The notes under the pieces: generated by a model
The model's input: the letters and a program-made list of their open reading frames with translations, nothing else
What the model was told of the DNA's origin: nothing
Databases searched by the model: none
DNA from: Erwinia oleae
GTDB taxonomy: Bacteria; Pseudomonadota; Gammaproteobacteria; Enterobacterales; Enterobacteriaceae
Length of the DNA stretch: 64,000 nucleotides
Assembly (NCBI RefSeq): GCF_000770305.1
Contig: NZ_JNVB01000001.1
Location: 62,001 to 126,000, forward strand
Reading direction: 5' to 3'
Made by a program: the position numbers and the translations under genes
Shown: piece by piece, positions 51,382 through 62,072 of the stretch
Layout of the letters: every line of letters begins with the position of its first letter
Numbering within the stretch: position 1 is the stretch's first letter

Positions 51382-52734
51382 TCAGCGAAACATCACCTGC
51401 GCCCAGCGCGCCAGTCCGGCGGTCACCGAGCCGAAATCATCGCCGCTCGCCAGCGGAATCGCCGGCAATTGCGCCGAAATCGCCTGCCGCAGTAGCGGAG
51501 AGCGGGCGCTGCCGCCGGTAAGATAGACCACGTCAGGCCGCGTGGCGCTGGCGTCAAGCGCCAGTTGCACCTGCTCCTGAATACGTTCAAGCGGTTGGGC
51601 AATCGCCGCCTCAAGCATCGGCAGGTCAATGGTTGCATAAAGCGCCTGCTCGACGAACGCCAGCGAGCTGCCGACCTGATGCTGTTCGGAGAGGGCGACT
51701 TTGCTCTCTTCTGCGGCGCGCACGAGGCGATAACTCAGCTTCTGTTGCCAGACCCTGAGCAGCCGCCTGACCTGTTCAGGGGCGGCGGCGTCGCGGATCA
51801 GCGTTTCAATCAGCCGGCGGCTGGCGGCAGCGTAAAATTCGCTCTGCGCCGGAACGTCATTAACAGCCACGGCGTTCCACCACGGCAGTACCGGCAGGGC
51901 GGTGCCTTTTCCCGTGACGCCGCCGCAGCCGAGCAGCGGCATCAGCTCTTTAAACGCCAACATGATATCCAGATCGTTGCCGCCAACCCGGCAGCCGCTG
52001 TGGCCCAGCAGACTGCCGCTGCGGTCGGATTTGCCGTGCCAGGCCGGGCCCATTAACAGCATCGAACAGTCAGTGGTGCCGCCGCCAATGTCCACCACCA
52101 GTACACGCGTCTCTTTTTGTAGCGTTGCTTCGAAATCCAGCCCGGCCGCCACCGGTTCGAACTGAAATTCAATATCACGAAAGCCCGCCCGTCCCGCCGC
52201 GCGCGCCAGAATACCCTGCGCCTGACGGTTTGCTTCGTCGCCGCCCAGCCCCTGAAAGTTTATCGGCCGGCCGATCACCGCCTGATCGATGACGTCATCA
52301 AGCTGGCGCTCCGCCGTCTGGCGGATGTGCAGCATCGTGGCGCAGACCAGATCCTCAAAAAAGGCGATCTGCTGCGGTTTCAACCCGTTCGCGCCAAGAA
52401 ACGACTTGGGGGATTTTACAAACCAGACGTCTTCAGGATCGGCCATATAGTGAGCCAGCGCGTCAAGACCAAAGCGCACGCTCCCCGGCGTAACGTCGAT
52501 ATCCTCTTCACGATTGGCGCTCAACGCGCGGCGCAGCAGCGCCTGATTTTCGGCATCTGGCGTTGGGATCTGGTGGTGGCGAAACAGCCATTCGCTGACC
52601 GATTCGCGCGTGGGCGCGCAGAGCATGGAAGGCAGCAGCGCGGCGTTTTGCTCAAGGGGAAGGGCGGTCGGGACGCCTTCTTTCATCACTGCAACCGAGC
52701 AGTTGGCCGTTCCGTAATCAAAACCGATATACAT
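51382..52734 (-). CDS. yegD: Hsp70-like chaperone YegD
   Basis: A 450-residue Hsp70/actin-fold protein, exactly the E. coli YegD length. It has the phosphate-1 motif MYIGFDYGTANCSVAVMK, phosphate-2 VVDIGGGTTDCSMLLMG and the adenosine motif TGGSARSPLLRQAI, but lacks the substrate-binding domain of DnaK. Its role is not well defined. It is separated from mdtA by 159 bases that hold the mdt promoter. The alkA gene that neighbours it in E. coli is missing here. Confidence 0.93.
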   Translation of the reverse strand: MYIGFDYGTANCSVAVMKEGVPTALPLEQNAALLPSMLCAPTRESVSEWLFRHHQIPTPDAENQALLRRALSANREEDIDVTPGSVRFGLDALAHYMADPEDVWFVKSPKSFLGANGLKPQQIAFFEDLVCATMLHIRQTAERQLDDVIDQAVIGRPINFQGLGGDEANRQAQGILARAAGRAGFRDIEFQFEPVAAGLDFEATLQKETRVLVVDIGGGTTDCSMLLMGPAWHGKSDRSGSLLGHSGCRVGGNDLDIMLAFKELMPLLGCGGVTGKGTALPVLPWWNAVAVNDVPAQSEFYAAASRRLIETLIRDAAAPEQVRRLLRVWQQKLSYRLVRAAEESKVALSEQHQVGSSLAFVEQALYATIDLPMLEAAIAQPLERIQEQVQLALDASATRPDVVYLTGGSARSPLLRQAISAQLPAIPLASGDDFGSVTAGLARWAQVMFR

Positions 52735-52796
52735 ATTTTCCCCCGTTAGCGTTAAAAAAGGGAGGGACTTTAGGCCGGGAGGTCAGTGAGAGCAAC

Positions 52797-55700
52797 CTAT
52801 TTTATTGCAAAATAGCCGGTATTAAGCAGCGCATTCAGCGGCTCACGCGGCATTATTGCTTCGCCCCAGGCGTGATCGACGCCGATATTCGCCAGGGTGT
52901 TCAGCGCGACGGGCAGCTCAATGGGGCCAGCAATGGTCAGTATGTGCATGCGCTGCGCGTGACCCTGAATAATGGACACCATCATTTCATCCATCAGATT
53001 GAAGTGTACGTTGGCGGTCATTTGCGGGTTGAGGATCAGATAATCAATCATCTCCCCGGGCATCTGATTAAAGGCGTCGAGGTTTCGCCCAACGTCGCTG
53101 AGTACGATGCCGCAGCCCGCCTCACGCAGACGCGCCACCGGCGGCGAAAGTTTATCGATATCCGTCAGCAGCGCCTCTGCGCCAATGGAAAAGTGCAGCA
53201 GCTGCGCCGGCAGGTCAATGCGATCTATGTTGTTAATGACTTCATCAATTAACGTCTCGTCGCGCAGTCCCTGGGGTGAAAGCGGCAACACCACCGACAG
53301 CGCCTTATTGACCATCCCGGACGCGTAGTGTTGAAAAAACTCCCTGACCATTTTTCGGTCAAGCATGATAAACAGCGCATCGTCATGAAGGCCAGCGCGG
53401 AAGCTCGCTTCCTCTATTTCTTCGCCCTGCGCGCTGAACAGCTGGATTTCAGCCAGACAGAGGCTGACCGACTGCGTTTTGCGCGGCGGCGCAACCGGCC
53501 AGACGAGGAGACGCATCGGCTGGTCAGCGAGGATCTGTTCAATGTCGGGCCGTGAAAGCAGCGGTTTGAGAGTGTTCAATAACTGCGGTTCATACACGGA
53601 TAGCTGTCCGCGCCCGTTATGTTTGGCGTTGTAGCAGGCGAGATCGGCCTGCGCCATAATTTCACTGGCCATCACGTTATCTTTATCGAACATGGTAATA
53701 CCGGCGCTGGCGCCGACGCGATGCAGACGTCCCTCCCACAGCAGGCGATAGTCGTTTACGGCGGCAATAATGCGGGAGATGATTTCGCGCGCTTTATCCG
53801 GTGGGCAACTGTGAAGCAGCACGCCGAACTCATCACCGCCCAGGCGCGCCAGAAAGTCCGTGCCGCGAAGATGGTGTTTCATTACGCTGGCAACTTCCCG
53901 CAACAGTGCATCGCCAGCCGCGTGTCCTGCGGTGTCGTTGACCGCTTTGAAGCGATCGAGATCGATAAAGGCCAGCGCGTGCTCAAGATGCTGGTCGCTG
54001 GCGGTTGTCAGCATTTGCTTCAGCTGTTGTTCAAAGCTCACGCGATTAGGCAGGTGTGTCAACATATCATGTGAAGCGCTGTAGCTCAGGCGGCGCAGCA
54101 TTTCTCGCGATTCGCTGACGTCCTGAATAACGAGCACATAGCCAATATCTTCTCCCGCCTGCGTTTTCAGCGGCATGATGCTGTAGTGGATGTCGAATTT
54201 GTCACCGGCGACATTGTGCAACACCATTTCCTGATCGATACCCGCTGCCGATCGGTTGTCATGCTGTTCAAAAAGCAGCAGATTATCAATGGGCGGGCCA
54301 TCACTGTCAGGCGTGATGCGCAAAATATCATTAACCGGCCGGCCTTCCGCCTGCTCCTGCGCCCAACCCGTCATCGCTTCCGCCACCGGATTCATAAACA
54401 TCACCCGCATCGCCTGGTCGGTACTGATCACCGCTTCGCCGATGGCATCCAGCGTGATATGCATTCGCTCTTTTTCCTGGTACAGCGCATCGGTGAGCCG
54501 CTGCATGGTGCTGACGTCCTGATTAACGCCCAGCATCCTGTCCAACCCGCCTTTTTCATCCAGCACCAGCGTGGACTGGCTGCGAACAAACCGAATGCCG
54601 CTCTCGGTATGAATACGAAACTGAATATCAATCGGCGTGGCATTTCTGACGGCCTGGTCGAAGGCATCAATGGCTGTCTGACGATCGTCAGGCAGCAGAC
54701 TATTGGCCCAGGTAAGGTAGGTTGCTTTCCCTGCGGCAGGCAGATCGTAGATCTCGAACATCCTTTTGTCCCAGTTCATTTCCCCGGTTTTCAGGTTCCA
54801 GTCCCAGACGCCAATGCCGCCCGCTTCGTTCGCCAGGGTAATACGCTGCATCAGGCTGCGGTTTTCTTCTTCACTATTTTTCAGATCGGTAACATCTTTG
54901 ATCTGCGAGATAAAGTAGAGCGGCAGGTTTTCGTTGTCACGCACCAGCGATACCGCCAGCTGCGCCCAGACGATTTGGCCGTCCTTGCGGAAATATCGCT
55001 TCTCCAGGCTGTAGGTTTCGATATCACCCTTTAATACGGCATCCCGTAAAGCAAGGTCATTGTTTAAATCGTCCGGGTGGGTCAGGGTCTGAAAGGTTAA
55101 CTTTTTCAGCTCTTCCGGTTCATAACCCAGCAGGTGACAGAGCGCTTTATTGACCTGTAGCCATTGCCCTTCCGGAGACACTAACGCCATGCCGATGGCA
55201 GAGAATTCGATTGCGTGGCGAAAGCGGGTTTCGCTCTCCTGAATATGTTTCTTTTCTTCGCGGAAAGAGTGCATCACCAGCGCCATGACGTGGCTGGGAA
55301 TGATGGCCATCAAAAAGGGCAGCCAGGGCGCGCGGGTCATAAAACTGGTCACGGCAACCAGGTTGTTGAGTTGATGCAGCGCCAGCAGCATGGTCATCAT
55401 TGAAAGGGAAGCAAGAAACACCACGAACGCCTCAAAGCGCGGCAGGCGAACCGCGCTGTAAAACAGCACAACGATGACCACGGTGAAAGGCCAGGGCAGA
55501 TAGCGCAATGCGATATAGTTTAATAACAGCGTGCCCACCAGCGTGATTAACGTTTCGGGCAGGGCATGCTGGTTAACGTTTTTAGCGGCAGGATCGCTGT
55601 TCCACAGCAGACAAACCGGCCCGAGCGCCAGCATCCCCACCACTTCCGACATGACCCAGGTTGAAAAAAATTGAAATGAAGCGGTGTCGCCCTTAAGCAG

Positions 55701-56129
55701 ACAGGCCACCAGGCCGCTTACCAGCGGCATAAGCAGCCCCACTGACAGGAGCATTTTGCCCCAGTTCTTTAGCGACGCCAGCGGGGCGCTATCTTTAAAC
55801 AGCCATCGCAGCAGCGCGCCGCCGGCCAGCGCGTGAAGCAGATTAATCAACGTAAAGGTAACGTTTGCGAAAGAAAGACCAAACACCAGCGCGTTGGCGC
55901 CGATGACCCCTGCCACACAGCAGAACAGCGGGGCAGGCAGCGCGCGCGGCGGCAGACGATAGGTCATCACCGTCATCAGCGCGGTGGCGAACCACAGCGG
56001 GGAAATATGCCCGCTGATCTTAATCAGTTGAAGGCAGAAAAGCGTTAAGCCGAAGGAAAGTACGCCAGGCAAAAGCGCGCGTTTTATTGGCGAAAGGCGA
56101 TCGGTGCTTAAAAAAGCGTTTTTTGTCAT
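52797..56129 (-). CDS. dgcE: Diguanylate cyclase DgcE (YegE)
   Basis: An 1110-residue multidomain protein (E. coli DgcE 1105): N-terminal MASE1 membrane sensor (about residues 15-300), three PAS/PAC domains (about 305-670), a GGDEF domain and a C-terminal EAL-like domain. The cyclase motif GGDEF at about residue 764 is intact and the inhibitory RxxD site (RGTD, five residues before) is present, so it should make c-di-GMP with product inhibition. The EAL domain is degenerate: the EAL signature and most catalytic residues cannot be found (LAEIQLFSAQGEEIEE where it is expected). DgcE is the top cyclase of the curli/cellulose cascade in E. coli. Confidence 0.94.
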   Translation of the reverse strand: MTKNAFLSTDRLSPIKRALLPGVLSFGLTLFCLQLIKISGHISPLWFATALMTVMTYRLPPRALPAPLFCCVAGVIGANALVFGLSFANVTFTLINLLHALAGGALLRWLFKDSAPLASLKNWGKMLLSVGLLMPLVSGLVACLLKGDTASFQFFSTWVMSEVVGMLALGPVCLLWNSDPAAKNVNQHALPETLITLVGTLLLNYIALRYLPWPFTVVIVVLFYSAVRLPRFEAFVVFLASLSMMTMLLALHQLNNLVAVTSFMTRAPWLPFLMAIIPSHVMALVMHSFREEKKHIQESETRFRHAIEFSAIGMALVSPEGQWLQVNKALCHLLGYEPEELKKLTFQTLTHPDDLNNDLALRDAVLKGDIETYSLEKRYFRKDGQIVWAQLAVSLVRDNENLPLYFISQIKDVTDLKNSEEENRSLMQRITLANEAGGIGVWDWNLKTGEMNWDKRMFEIYDLPAAGKATYLTWANSLLPDDRQTAIDAFDQAVRNATPIDIQFRIHTESGIRFVRSQSTLVLDEKGGLDRMLGVNQDVSTMQRLTDALYQEKERMHITLDAIGEAVISTDQAMRVMFMNPVAEAMTGWAQEQAEGRPVNDILRITPDSDGPPIDNLLLFEQHDNRSAAGIDQEMVLHNVAGDKFDIHYSIMPLKTQAGEDIGYVLVIQDVSESREMLRRLSYSASHDMLTHLPNRVSFEQQLKQMLTTASDQHLEHALAFIDLDRFKAVNDTAGHAAGDALLREVASVMKHHLRGTDFLARLGGDEFGVLLHSCPPDKAREIISRIIAAVNDYRLLWEGRLHRVGASAGITMFDKDNVMASEIMAQADLACYNAKHNGRGQLSVYEPQLLNTLKPLLSRPDIEQILADQPMRLLVWPVAPPRKTQSVSLCLAEIQLFSAQGEEIEEASFRAGLHDDALFIMLDRKMVREFFQHYASGMVNKALSVVLPLSPQGLRDETLIDEVINNIDRIDLPAQLLHFSIGAEALLTDIDKLSPPVARLREAGCGIVLSDVGRNLDAFNQMPGEMIDYLILNPQMTANVHFNLMDEMMVSIIQGHAQRMHILTIAGPIELPVALNTLANIGVDHAWGEAIMPREPLNALLNTGYFAIK

Positions 56130-56230
56130 TTACTTATCCAGCATGGAGCAAGACCACCCTGTTGTGCAAGCAACGTCATCTGAGACTGACTAATATAACG
56201 CTTTCTAATGCCTTACGTAAATTTAACCGC

Positions 56231-56890
56231 TCAGAACAACTGTTTTTGTATGACAGCAACCTCATGACGTAATTTTAACAACTCTTCACGCGTCCATGCG
56301 TGATCGATTCCTGCAAGTTGGACCGACAGCCGCTGGAGGAACTGCTGGGTGGTGGCGATCCGTCCGTGGCCTAAGAGTAATACAGGAAGCAGTAGGGTGA
56401 GACAAACCTGCCAGAAGGCGAAAGGCTGAGGTAAGCGCCCGCGCTGGCTGAACAAAAACACGGTGCTGAGTATGAAACCCAACGTCAGGCCGGTGACCAC
56501 TTCACTGGTTGAGTGGTAGTGCAGCAACAGACGGGAGGCGCCGACAATCAGCGGAATAAAATAGCCCACTGCGCAGGCGACGCCGCGCCAGAAACTGCTA
56601 AGCCCGCCGCTGAGCAACCAGAGAAGGACCGGCCAGAGCGTGGCAGACATCGCGCTGTGGCCACTGAAGCCGGTAAAATTGAAGCGGGCATTGCCGATCC
56701 CGAAACCCATAAAAGCGATTTTTGACAGGCTGACTACCGCGCCTGCGGTACAGAAGGCCGCTATCCAGTACCAGACCGCACGAGGATCGCTACTTTTTAA
56801 TTTGATGGCAATCGCCACAATAACGGCAGTTGGGATCAGTAACATGCTGTCGCCGAAGTAGGTCAAAATATGAACGATATGCCAAATCAC
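56231..56890 (-). CDS. PAP2-family membrane phosphatase
   Basis: A 219-residue protein with about six membrane segments and type 2 phosphatidic acid phosphatase motifs: FSGHSAMSATLWP (C2, with the catalytic-support His) and SRLLLHYHSTSEVVTG (C3, with the nucleophile His). The C3 Asp is replaced by Glu, and the C1 K-x6-RP motif is not recognisable, so activity should be tested. I take GTG 56890 as start because AAGGAAACA precedes it; a TTG at 56944 would add a polar tail. It sits between dgcE and udk, where E. coli has no such gene. The last 50 residues are a soluble tail rich in charged residues. Confidence 0.8.
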   Translation of the reverse strand: MIWHIVHILTYFGDSMLLIPTAVIVAIAIKLKSSDPRAVWYWIAAFCTAGAVVSLSKIAFMGFGIGNARFNFTGFSGHSAMSATLWPVLLWLLSGGLSSFWRGVACAVGYFIPLIVGASRLLLHYHSTSEVVTGLTLGFILSTVFLFSQRGRLPQPFAFWQVCLTLLLPVLLLGHGRIATTQQFLQRLSVQLAGIDHAWTREELLKLRHEVAVIQKQLF

Positions 56891-57167
56891 TCTGTTTCCT
56901 TTTTTATTGTCTGAAGCCGGGACAGCAATTAACGGGGCAATCAATACTTATCGGCAATGCAGCCGAAAGCCTGCCGTCTCCTGGCTCGAAATGTGAAGTT
57001 GATCTCATTAATTTTAGTTTACGGGTGAAGCGTAACCTTGGCTAAGGGTAAAATCTGAAAAGGCATCGGGCGCATTTTACTGGCGTCAACCTGGTGAAAT
57101 CCTTATAATTGCGCGCGAAATCCTCCTCCCCATTGTCTCTGACAATCAGTAATCAGGTCTTTAATTT

Positions 57168-57809
57168 ATGACTGACAAGTCACATCAGTGCGTCATCGTA
57201 GGTATTGCCGGCGCCTCTGCCTCAGGAAAAAGTCTTATCGCCAGTACCCTGTATCGTGAAGTCCGCGAGCGGGTTGGCGATGAAAATATAGGCGTAATCC
57301 CTGAGGATGCCTACTACAAAGACCAGAGCCATTTGACGATGGATGAGCGGGTGAAAACCAACTACGATCATCCCAGCGCGATGGATCACAGCCTGCTGTT
57401 CCAACATTTGCAGATGCTGAAAGCGGGCAAGGCCATCGATCTGCCGGTGTACAGCTATGTTGAGCACACCCGCACCGTGCAAACCGTGCAACTCAAACCT
57501 AAAAAGGTCATCATTCTTGAGGGGATTCTGCTGCTGACCGATGTGCGTCTGCGTCAGGAGATGAATTTCTCGATTTTTGTTGATACGCCGCTGGACATTT
57601 GCCTGATGCGCCGCATGAAACGCGACGTTAACGAGCGCGGCCGCTCCATGGATTCGGTGATGTCGCAGTATCAGAAAACCGTTCGACCGATGTTCCTGCA
57701 ATTTATCGAACCCTCGAAGCAGTACGCCGATATCATCGTGCCACGCGGTGGTAAAAACCGTATTGCCATTGATATTCTGAAGGCAAAAATTAATCAATTC
57801 TTTGAATAA
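57168..57809 (+). CDS. udk: Uridine kinase
   Basis: A 213-residue P-loop kinase (E. coli Udk 213) that phosphorylates uridine and cytidine. The Walker A motif is [11 protein letters not shown] (about residues 12-22), followed by [20 protein letters not shown] and EGILLLTD. It begins ATG 57168 and is followed after 12 bases by dcd; the pair is conserved in E. coli. Confidence 0.97.
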   Translation: MTDKSHQCVIVGIAGASASGKSLIASTLYREVRERVGDENIGVIPEDAYYKDQSHLTMDERVKTNYDHPSAMDHSLLFQHLQMLKAGKAIDLPVYSYVEHTRTVQTVQLKPKKVIILEGILLLTDVRLRQEMNFSIFVDTPLDICLMRRMKRDVNERGRSMDSVMSQYQKTVRPMFLQFIEPSKQYADIIVPRGGKNRIAIDILKAKINQFFE

Positions 57810-57821
57810 AGGGCGTTTCCG

Positions 57822-58403
57822 ATGAGATTATGCGATCGCGATATTGAAGCCTGGCTGGATGACGGGCGGCTCGACATCTCTCCTCGCCCTCCCGTTGAGC
57901 GCATCAACGGCGCCACCGTTGATGTTCGTCTCGGTAACCTGTTTCGAACTTTTCGCGGTCATACCGCCGCGTTTATCGATCTGAGCGGCCCTAAAGACGA
58001 GGTGAGCGACGCGCTGGATCGCGTCATGAGCGATGAGATCGTGCTGGCTGAAGGCGACGCGTTTTTCCTCCATCCGGGCGAACTGGCGCTGGCGGTGACA
58101 TTCGAATCCGTCACGCTGCCTGACAACCTGGTCGGCTGGCTGGACGGACGTTCATCGCTGGCGCGTCTCGGGCTGATGGTTCACGTCACCGCGCACCGAA
58201 TCGATCCGGGCTGGCAGGGCCGAATTGTGCTGGAGTTCTATAATTCAGGTAAGCTACCGCTGGCGCTCCGTCCCGGCATGTTGATTGGCGCATTGAGCTT
58301 TGAACCACTTTCCGGGCCTGCCGCACGGCCCTACAACCGCAGGCAGGATGCAAAATACAAAGGCCAGCAGGGCGCCGACGCCAGCAGAATAGATAAAGAT
58401 TAG
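57822..58403 (+). CDS. dcd: dCTP deaminase
   Basis: A 193-residue trimeric enzyme, the E. coli Dcd length, that converts dCTP to dUTP, the main source of dTTP precursors in enterobacteria. The active-site blocks [21 protein letters not shown] and [15 protein letters not shown] are intact, and the C terminus [16 protein letters not shown] closes over the nucleotide. Start ATG 57822 ([17 protein letters not shown]). Confidence 0.97.
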   Translation: MRLCDRDIEAWLDDGRLDISPRPPVERINGATVDVRLGNLFRTFRGHTAAFIDLSGPKDEVSDALDRVMSDEIVLAEGDAFFLHPGELALAVTFESVTLPDNLVGWLDGRSSLARLGLMVHVTAHRIDPGWQGRIVLEFYNSGKLPLALRPGMLIGALSFEPLSGPAARPYNRRQDAKYKGQQGADASRIDKD

Positions 58404-58519
58404 CGTCTGTCGGACAGCTCCGGCAGAGCGTTTTCGCCGGGCAAATTCTTTAAAGCCTGCCAGGATTAACGGCCCGGCAGCCTGTCTGCGGGTAAAGATT
58501 GCGTTAACAAGGGGAAGGC

Positions 58520-60352
58520 ATGAGAAGATTTATTACCACTCTGGCCATTTTGCTGGTGGTGATTGTGGCGGGAATGATGGCGCTGGTTTTATTGGTGAAT
58601 CCCAACGATTTCCGCGCCTATATGGCCCGTCAGGTTGAGCAGCGCAGCGGTTATACGCTGGCGCTGAACGGCGATCTTCGCTGGCACGTCTGGCCCCAGC
58701 TCAGCATTCTCTCCGGGCCGATGACGCTCACCGCGCCCGGCGCGCAGCAGCCGGTGGTGAGCGCTGAGAATATGCGTCTGGACGTTCGCCTGCTTCCTCT
58801 TCTCTCTCATCAGCTTTCGGTAAAACAGGTGATGCTGAAAGGCGCGGTGGTGCGCCTGACGCCGGAAAGCGACAGTCAGCGCCCGCAAAATGCGCCGGTG
58901 GCGCCAGGTCGTTCAGGCTCATCGGAAATTACCCAGGGCTGGACGTTTGATATTGGCGAACTGCGCGTGGCCGACAGCCTGCTTATCTGGCAGCAGAGCA
59001 ACGGCGAACAGATTAACGTGCGCGATGTTAATCTACAGCTTTCTCAGGACAGCCACCGTCAGGCCCACGTTGAGTTAAGCAGCCGCATCAGCCGCGACCA
59101 GCGCGAACTGGTGATGAACCTCAACGCCGACATGGATGTTAACCGCTATCCCCAACAGCTCAATGCATTGATCAACCAGCTTGATTATCAGCTCACCGGC
59201 GCCGATCTTCCGCAGGAAGGGGTGAAAGGCCAGGCGAAAATGCAGTTCTCATGGCTGGGCGATCGGCAGGCGTTCAGCCTGAAAGAGATCGCCCTCAACG
59301 CCAACGACAGCCAGCTCAGCGGCAACGTCAGCGGTACGCTGACGGGCCGTCCGCAGTTAGATATCGATCTGCGCGCTCCGATGCTGAATATGGATTCCCT
59401 GCTGGGACTGGCAGACGGCAGCAGCGATGGACAGCAGGCACAGTCGCAGCGCGCGGGTGCCGCACCGGTTATCGCCCAGCGCGCAGAGCATGATAACAGT
59501 GATTCGCCGCTTAACGCGATCGACGGCAAGGTGAAGCTGGCCGTTGACACGCTGCGCTGGCGAGGGGTGGACTTTAGCCAGGTCGCACTTGACGCCAGCA
59601 GCCGCGAAGGGATAATGCAGCTTGCCAGATTCAGCGGCAAAGCGGGGAACGGCAGTTTTTCACTGCCGGGCAGTATCGACGTTCGCGCGGCGCAAACGGC
59701 GGTAGCGTTACAGCCAGAAATCAGCGCCATTGATGTTGCCGCGCTGCTAAAAGCATTTAGTTTACCGGCCTCGCTCAGTGGCGATCTGTCGCTGAAAGGG
59801 AACTTTACCGGCATCGGGTTAACCGTTGCTGCCTTTAAACGCACCTGGCAGGGCAGCGCAATGCTGAACCTGGATAATGCGCAAATCGCCGGACTTAACT
59901 TCCAGCAGATGATCCAGCATGCTGTTGAGCGCTCGAATAGCCGGGTAAAAGGAACAGATAACGCGGCTGCAAAAAACGATCTACAGCAAATTAAAGGCGG
60001 CGCCACGCTGAATAATGGCCTGCTGACATTCGACGAACTGAAAGGCAGTTCGCCGGTACTCAACTACGCCGGGCAGGGCAGGGTAAATCTGCCGCAACAG
60101 CTTGCGGATATCACGTTTGGCGTGACCGTAACTAAAGGCTGGCAGGGCGATGATGAACTGGTGAAACGGTTACAGCAAACGCCGGTGCCGCTGCGCATCT
60201 ACGGCCCGTGGTCGGCGTTGAACTACTCGTTACAGGTCGACCAGGTGTTGCGTCAGCAGTTGCAGGATGAAGCGAAAAAACGTTTGAAGGACTGGGCAGA
60301 TCGTAATCGAAGCGGCGACAGCTCTGTGCAAAAGCTGATAAAGGATCTGTAG
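58520..60352 (+). CDS. asmA: Outer membrane assembly factor AsmA
   Basis: A 610-residue AsmA-family protein with one N-terminal membrane anchor (ITTLAILLVVIVAGMMALVLL) and a long periplasmic beta-rich groove typical of bridge-like lipid transfer proteins; the C-terminal part contains GTDNAAAKNDLQQIKGG and GPWSALNYSLQVD. AsmA-like proteins move phospholipid between the membranes, with partial redundancy to TamB and YhdP. Start ATG 58520 has an excellent ribosome site (AAGGGGAAGGC). It follows dcd by 116 bases, as in E. coli. Confidence 0.95.
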   Translation: MRRFITTLAILLVVIVAGMMALVLLVNPNDFRAYMARQVEQRSGYTLALNGDLRWHVWPQLSILSGPMTLTAPGAQQPVVSAENMRLDVRLLPLLSHQLSVKQVMLKGAVVRLTPESDSQRPQNAPVAPGRSGSSEITQGWTFDIGELRVADSLLIWQQSNGEQINVRDVNLQLSQDSHRQAHVELSSRISRDQRELVMNLNADMDVNRYPQQLNALINQLDYQLTGADLPQEGVKGQAKMQFSWLGDRQAFSLKEIALNANDSQLSGNVSGTLTGRPQLDIDLRAPMLNMDSLLGLADGSSDGQQAQSQRAGAAPVIAQRAEHDNSDSPLNAIDGKVKLAVDTLRWRGVDFSQVALDASSREGIMQLARFSGKAGNGSFSLPGSIDVRAAQTAVALQPEISAIDVAALLKAFSLPASLSGDLSLKGNFTGIGLTVAAFKRTWQGSAMLNLDNAQIAGLNFQQMIQHAVERSNSRVKGTDNAAAKNDLQQIKGGATLNNGLLTFDELKGSSPVLNYAGQGRVNLPQQLADITFGVTVTKGWQGDDELVKRLQQTPVPLRIYGPWSALNYSLQVDQVLRQQLQDEAKKRLKDWADRNRSGDSSVQKLIKDL

Positions 60353-60372
60353 GGCGGCGGCCAGCGCCGCCC
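60352..60372. terminator. Weak hairpin between convergent asmA and yegH
   Basis: GGGCGGC (60352-60358) pairs with GCCGCCC (60366-60372). The stem is strong but has no T-run on either strand, so its role as an intrinsic terminator is uncertain. It lies just between the two stop codons. Confidence 0.45.
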
Positions 60373-60377
60373 GGATA

Positions 60378-61946
60378 TTATCCGCCGTTCTGGTGGCGTA
60401 AGGGAATAATTTGCACTTTCTGTACGCGATGGCTTTCAACCTGAAGCGTGCGGAACAGATAATCCGCAATGCAGATCTCTTCGCCTTCTTCGGGGACCTG
60501 CTGGGTATGCTCCATCAACAGGCCGGCGAGCGTGTTATAGTCGCGTTTTTCGTCCAGCGGCAGCGCCACATACATAATCAAATCATCCAGCGGCATATGT
60601 CCATTCGCCGTCCAGCTTCCGTCAGCGTTCTGCTGAATATCGTAACGCGGATCGATCTCTCCCCCTTCGTTTGGCAGATTGCCCGCAATGGTTTCCATCA
60701 AATCGCTGAGCGTCACCACGCCTTCCACCGAACCAAACTCATCGACCACAAAGGCGAAATGCGTGCGTGCCGTGCGGAACTGCTCCAGCGCCGGCAACAG
60801 GTTGAGCTGCTCCGGAAACACCAGCGGCTGGCGAATGAGCGCGCGAATATCCAGGCTGTCGCCATGCAGCGCCTGCTGGAGCAGATCGATAACATGCACC
60901 ACCCCGAGCGGCTCGTCGCTATTCTCGGTTATCACCAATCGCGTATGCTGGTTACTGTCGAGCAGCGCCATGATCTCCTCCGGCGATTCCGCAAGATCGA
61001 TATGTTCAATATCATGGCGTGACGTCATGATACTGCTCACCGTGCGCTGGCCCATTCCCAGCACACGCGCAATCATCATCCGTTCCTGCCGATTAAAAAT
61101 GGCCTGGCTTTCCAGACGATCGGCGACCAGTGAAGAGGTGTCGCTATCCAGCTCCGCCGGTTCATGATTGCCGCGGAGTAAACGCAGCACCGCCTCAGCG
61201 GTGCGTTTACGCAGCGGCCCTTTCGACGAAAGAAAACGGCGGCGGTTGAACTGCGCCAGCTGATTGAGCGCCTCAATAATCACTGAAAAGCCGATCGCCG
61301 CGTAAAGATAACCTTTGGGAATGTTATAGCCGAATCCGTCAGCCACCAGGCTGAAGCCAATCATGAGCAAAAAGCTCAGGCAGAGAATGACAATGGTGGG
61401 GTGTGCATTAACGAATCGCGTTAACGGTTTACTGGCCAGCAGCATCAGCAGGATGGCGATAATCACTGCCGCCATCATTACCGCCAGATGATCGACCATG
61501 CCAACGGCGGTAATAACAGAATCCAGCGAGAATACCGCGTCAAGCACCACTATCTGGGCAACCACCGGCCAGAATTTTGCGCCGCGCTTTTGGGGATCCT
61601 CCTCCTCGTCTTTTCCTTCCAGACGCTCGTTCAGCTCCATGGTGGCTTTGAACAGCAGGAAAAGGCCTCCCGTCAGCATAATGACATCGCGCGCACTGAA
61701 AAAATGCCCGGCAATGTTGAACAACGGGGCCGTTAATGAGGAGAGCCAGGAGATAGAGGCCAGCAGCACCAGGCGCATCACCAGCGCCAACAGCAGCCCG
61801 GTGATACGGGCCCGGTCGCGCAGTGCAACGGGCAGCTTTTCAGCAAGAATGGCGATAAAAACGAGGTTGTCGATGCCCAGCACCAGCTCTAAAACGATAA
61901 GCGTGACCAGGCCAGCCCAGATTGACGGATCAACGATCCATTCGAA
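60378..61946 (-). CDS. yegH: TerC-family protein with CBS and CorC domains, YegH
   Basis: A 522-residue membrane protein: an N-terminal TerC domain with about seven helices ([38 protein letters not shown]), two CBS domains at about residues 300-415 ([37 protein letters not shown]), and a C-terminal CorC/HlyC domain ([20 protein letters not shown]). TerC proteins have been linked to manganese export or metalation of secreted enzymes. Start ATG 61946 ([15 protein letters not shown]) gives the family N terminus; the frame is open 13 codons more. In E. coli it also borders the exopolysaccharide genes. Confidence 0.93.
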   Translation of the reverse strand, partial: FEWIVDPSIWAGLVTLIVLELVLGIDNLVFIAILAEKLPVALRDRARITGLLLALVMRLVLLASISWLSSLTAPLFNIAGHFFSARDVIMLTGGLFLLFKATMELNERLEGKDEEEDPQKRGAKFWPVVAQIVVLDAVFSLDSVITAVGMVDHLAVMMAAVIIAILLMLLASKPLTRFVNAHPTIVILCLSFLLMIGFSLVADGFGYNIPKGYLYAAIGFSVIIEALNQLAQFNRRRFLSSKGPLRKRTAEAVLRLLRGNHEPAELDSDTSSLVADRLESQAIFNRQERMMIARVLGMGQRTVSSIMTSRHDIEHIDLAESPEEIMALLDSNQHTRLVITENSDEPLGVVHVIDLLQQALHGDSLDIRALIRQPLVFPEQLNLLPALEQFRTARTHFAFVVDEFGSVEGVVTLSDLMETIAGNLPNEGGEIDPRYDIQQNADGSWTANGHMPLDDLIMYVALPLDEKRDYNTLAGLLMEHTQQVPEEGEEICIADYLFRTLQVESHRVQKVQIIPLRHQNGG

Positions 61947-62072
61947 CATTACATACTCGCAAGATGATGAGATTTTGCTGATCATAGAGAATATTCATTC
62001 ATACAACAAATAATCTGGCATTTTAAGCGCGCAACTTTCAGATTATCGCCAGAAAGAGTAGGGGGAAGTGAA

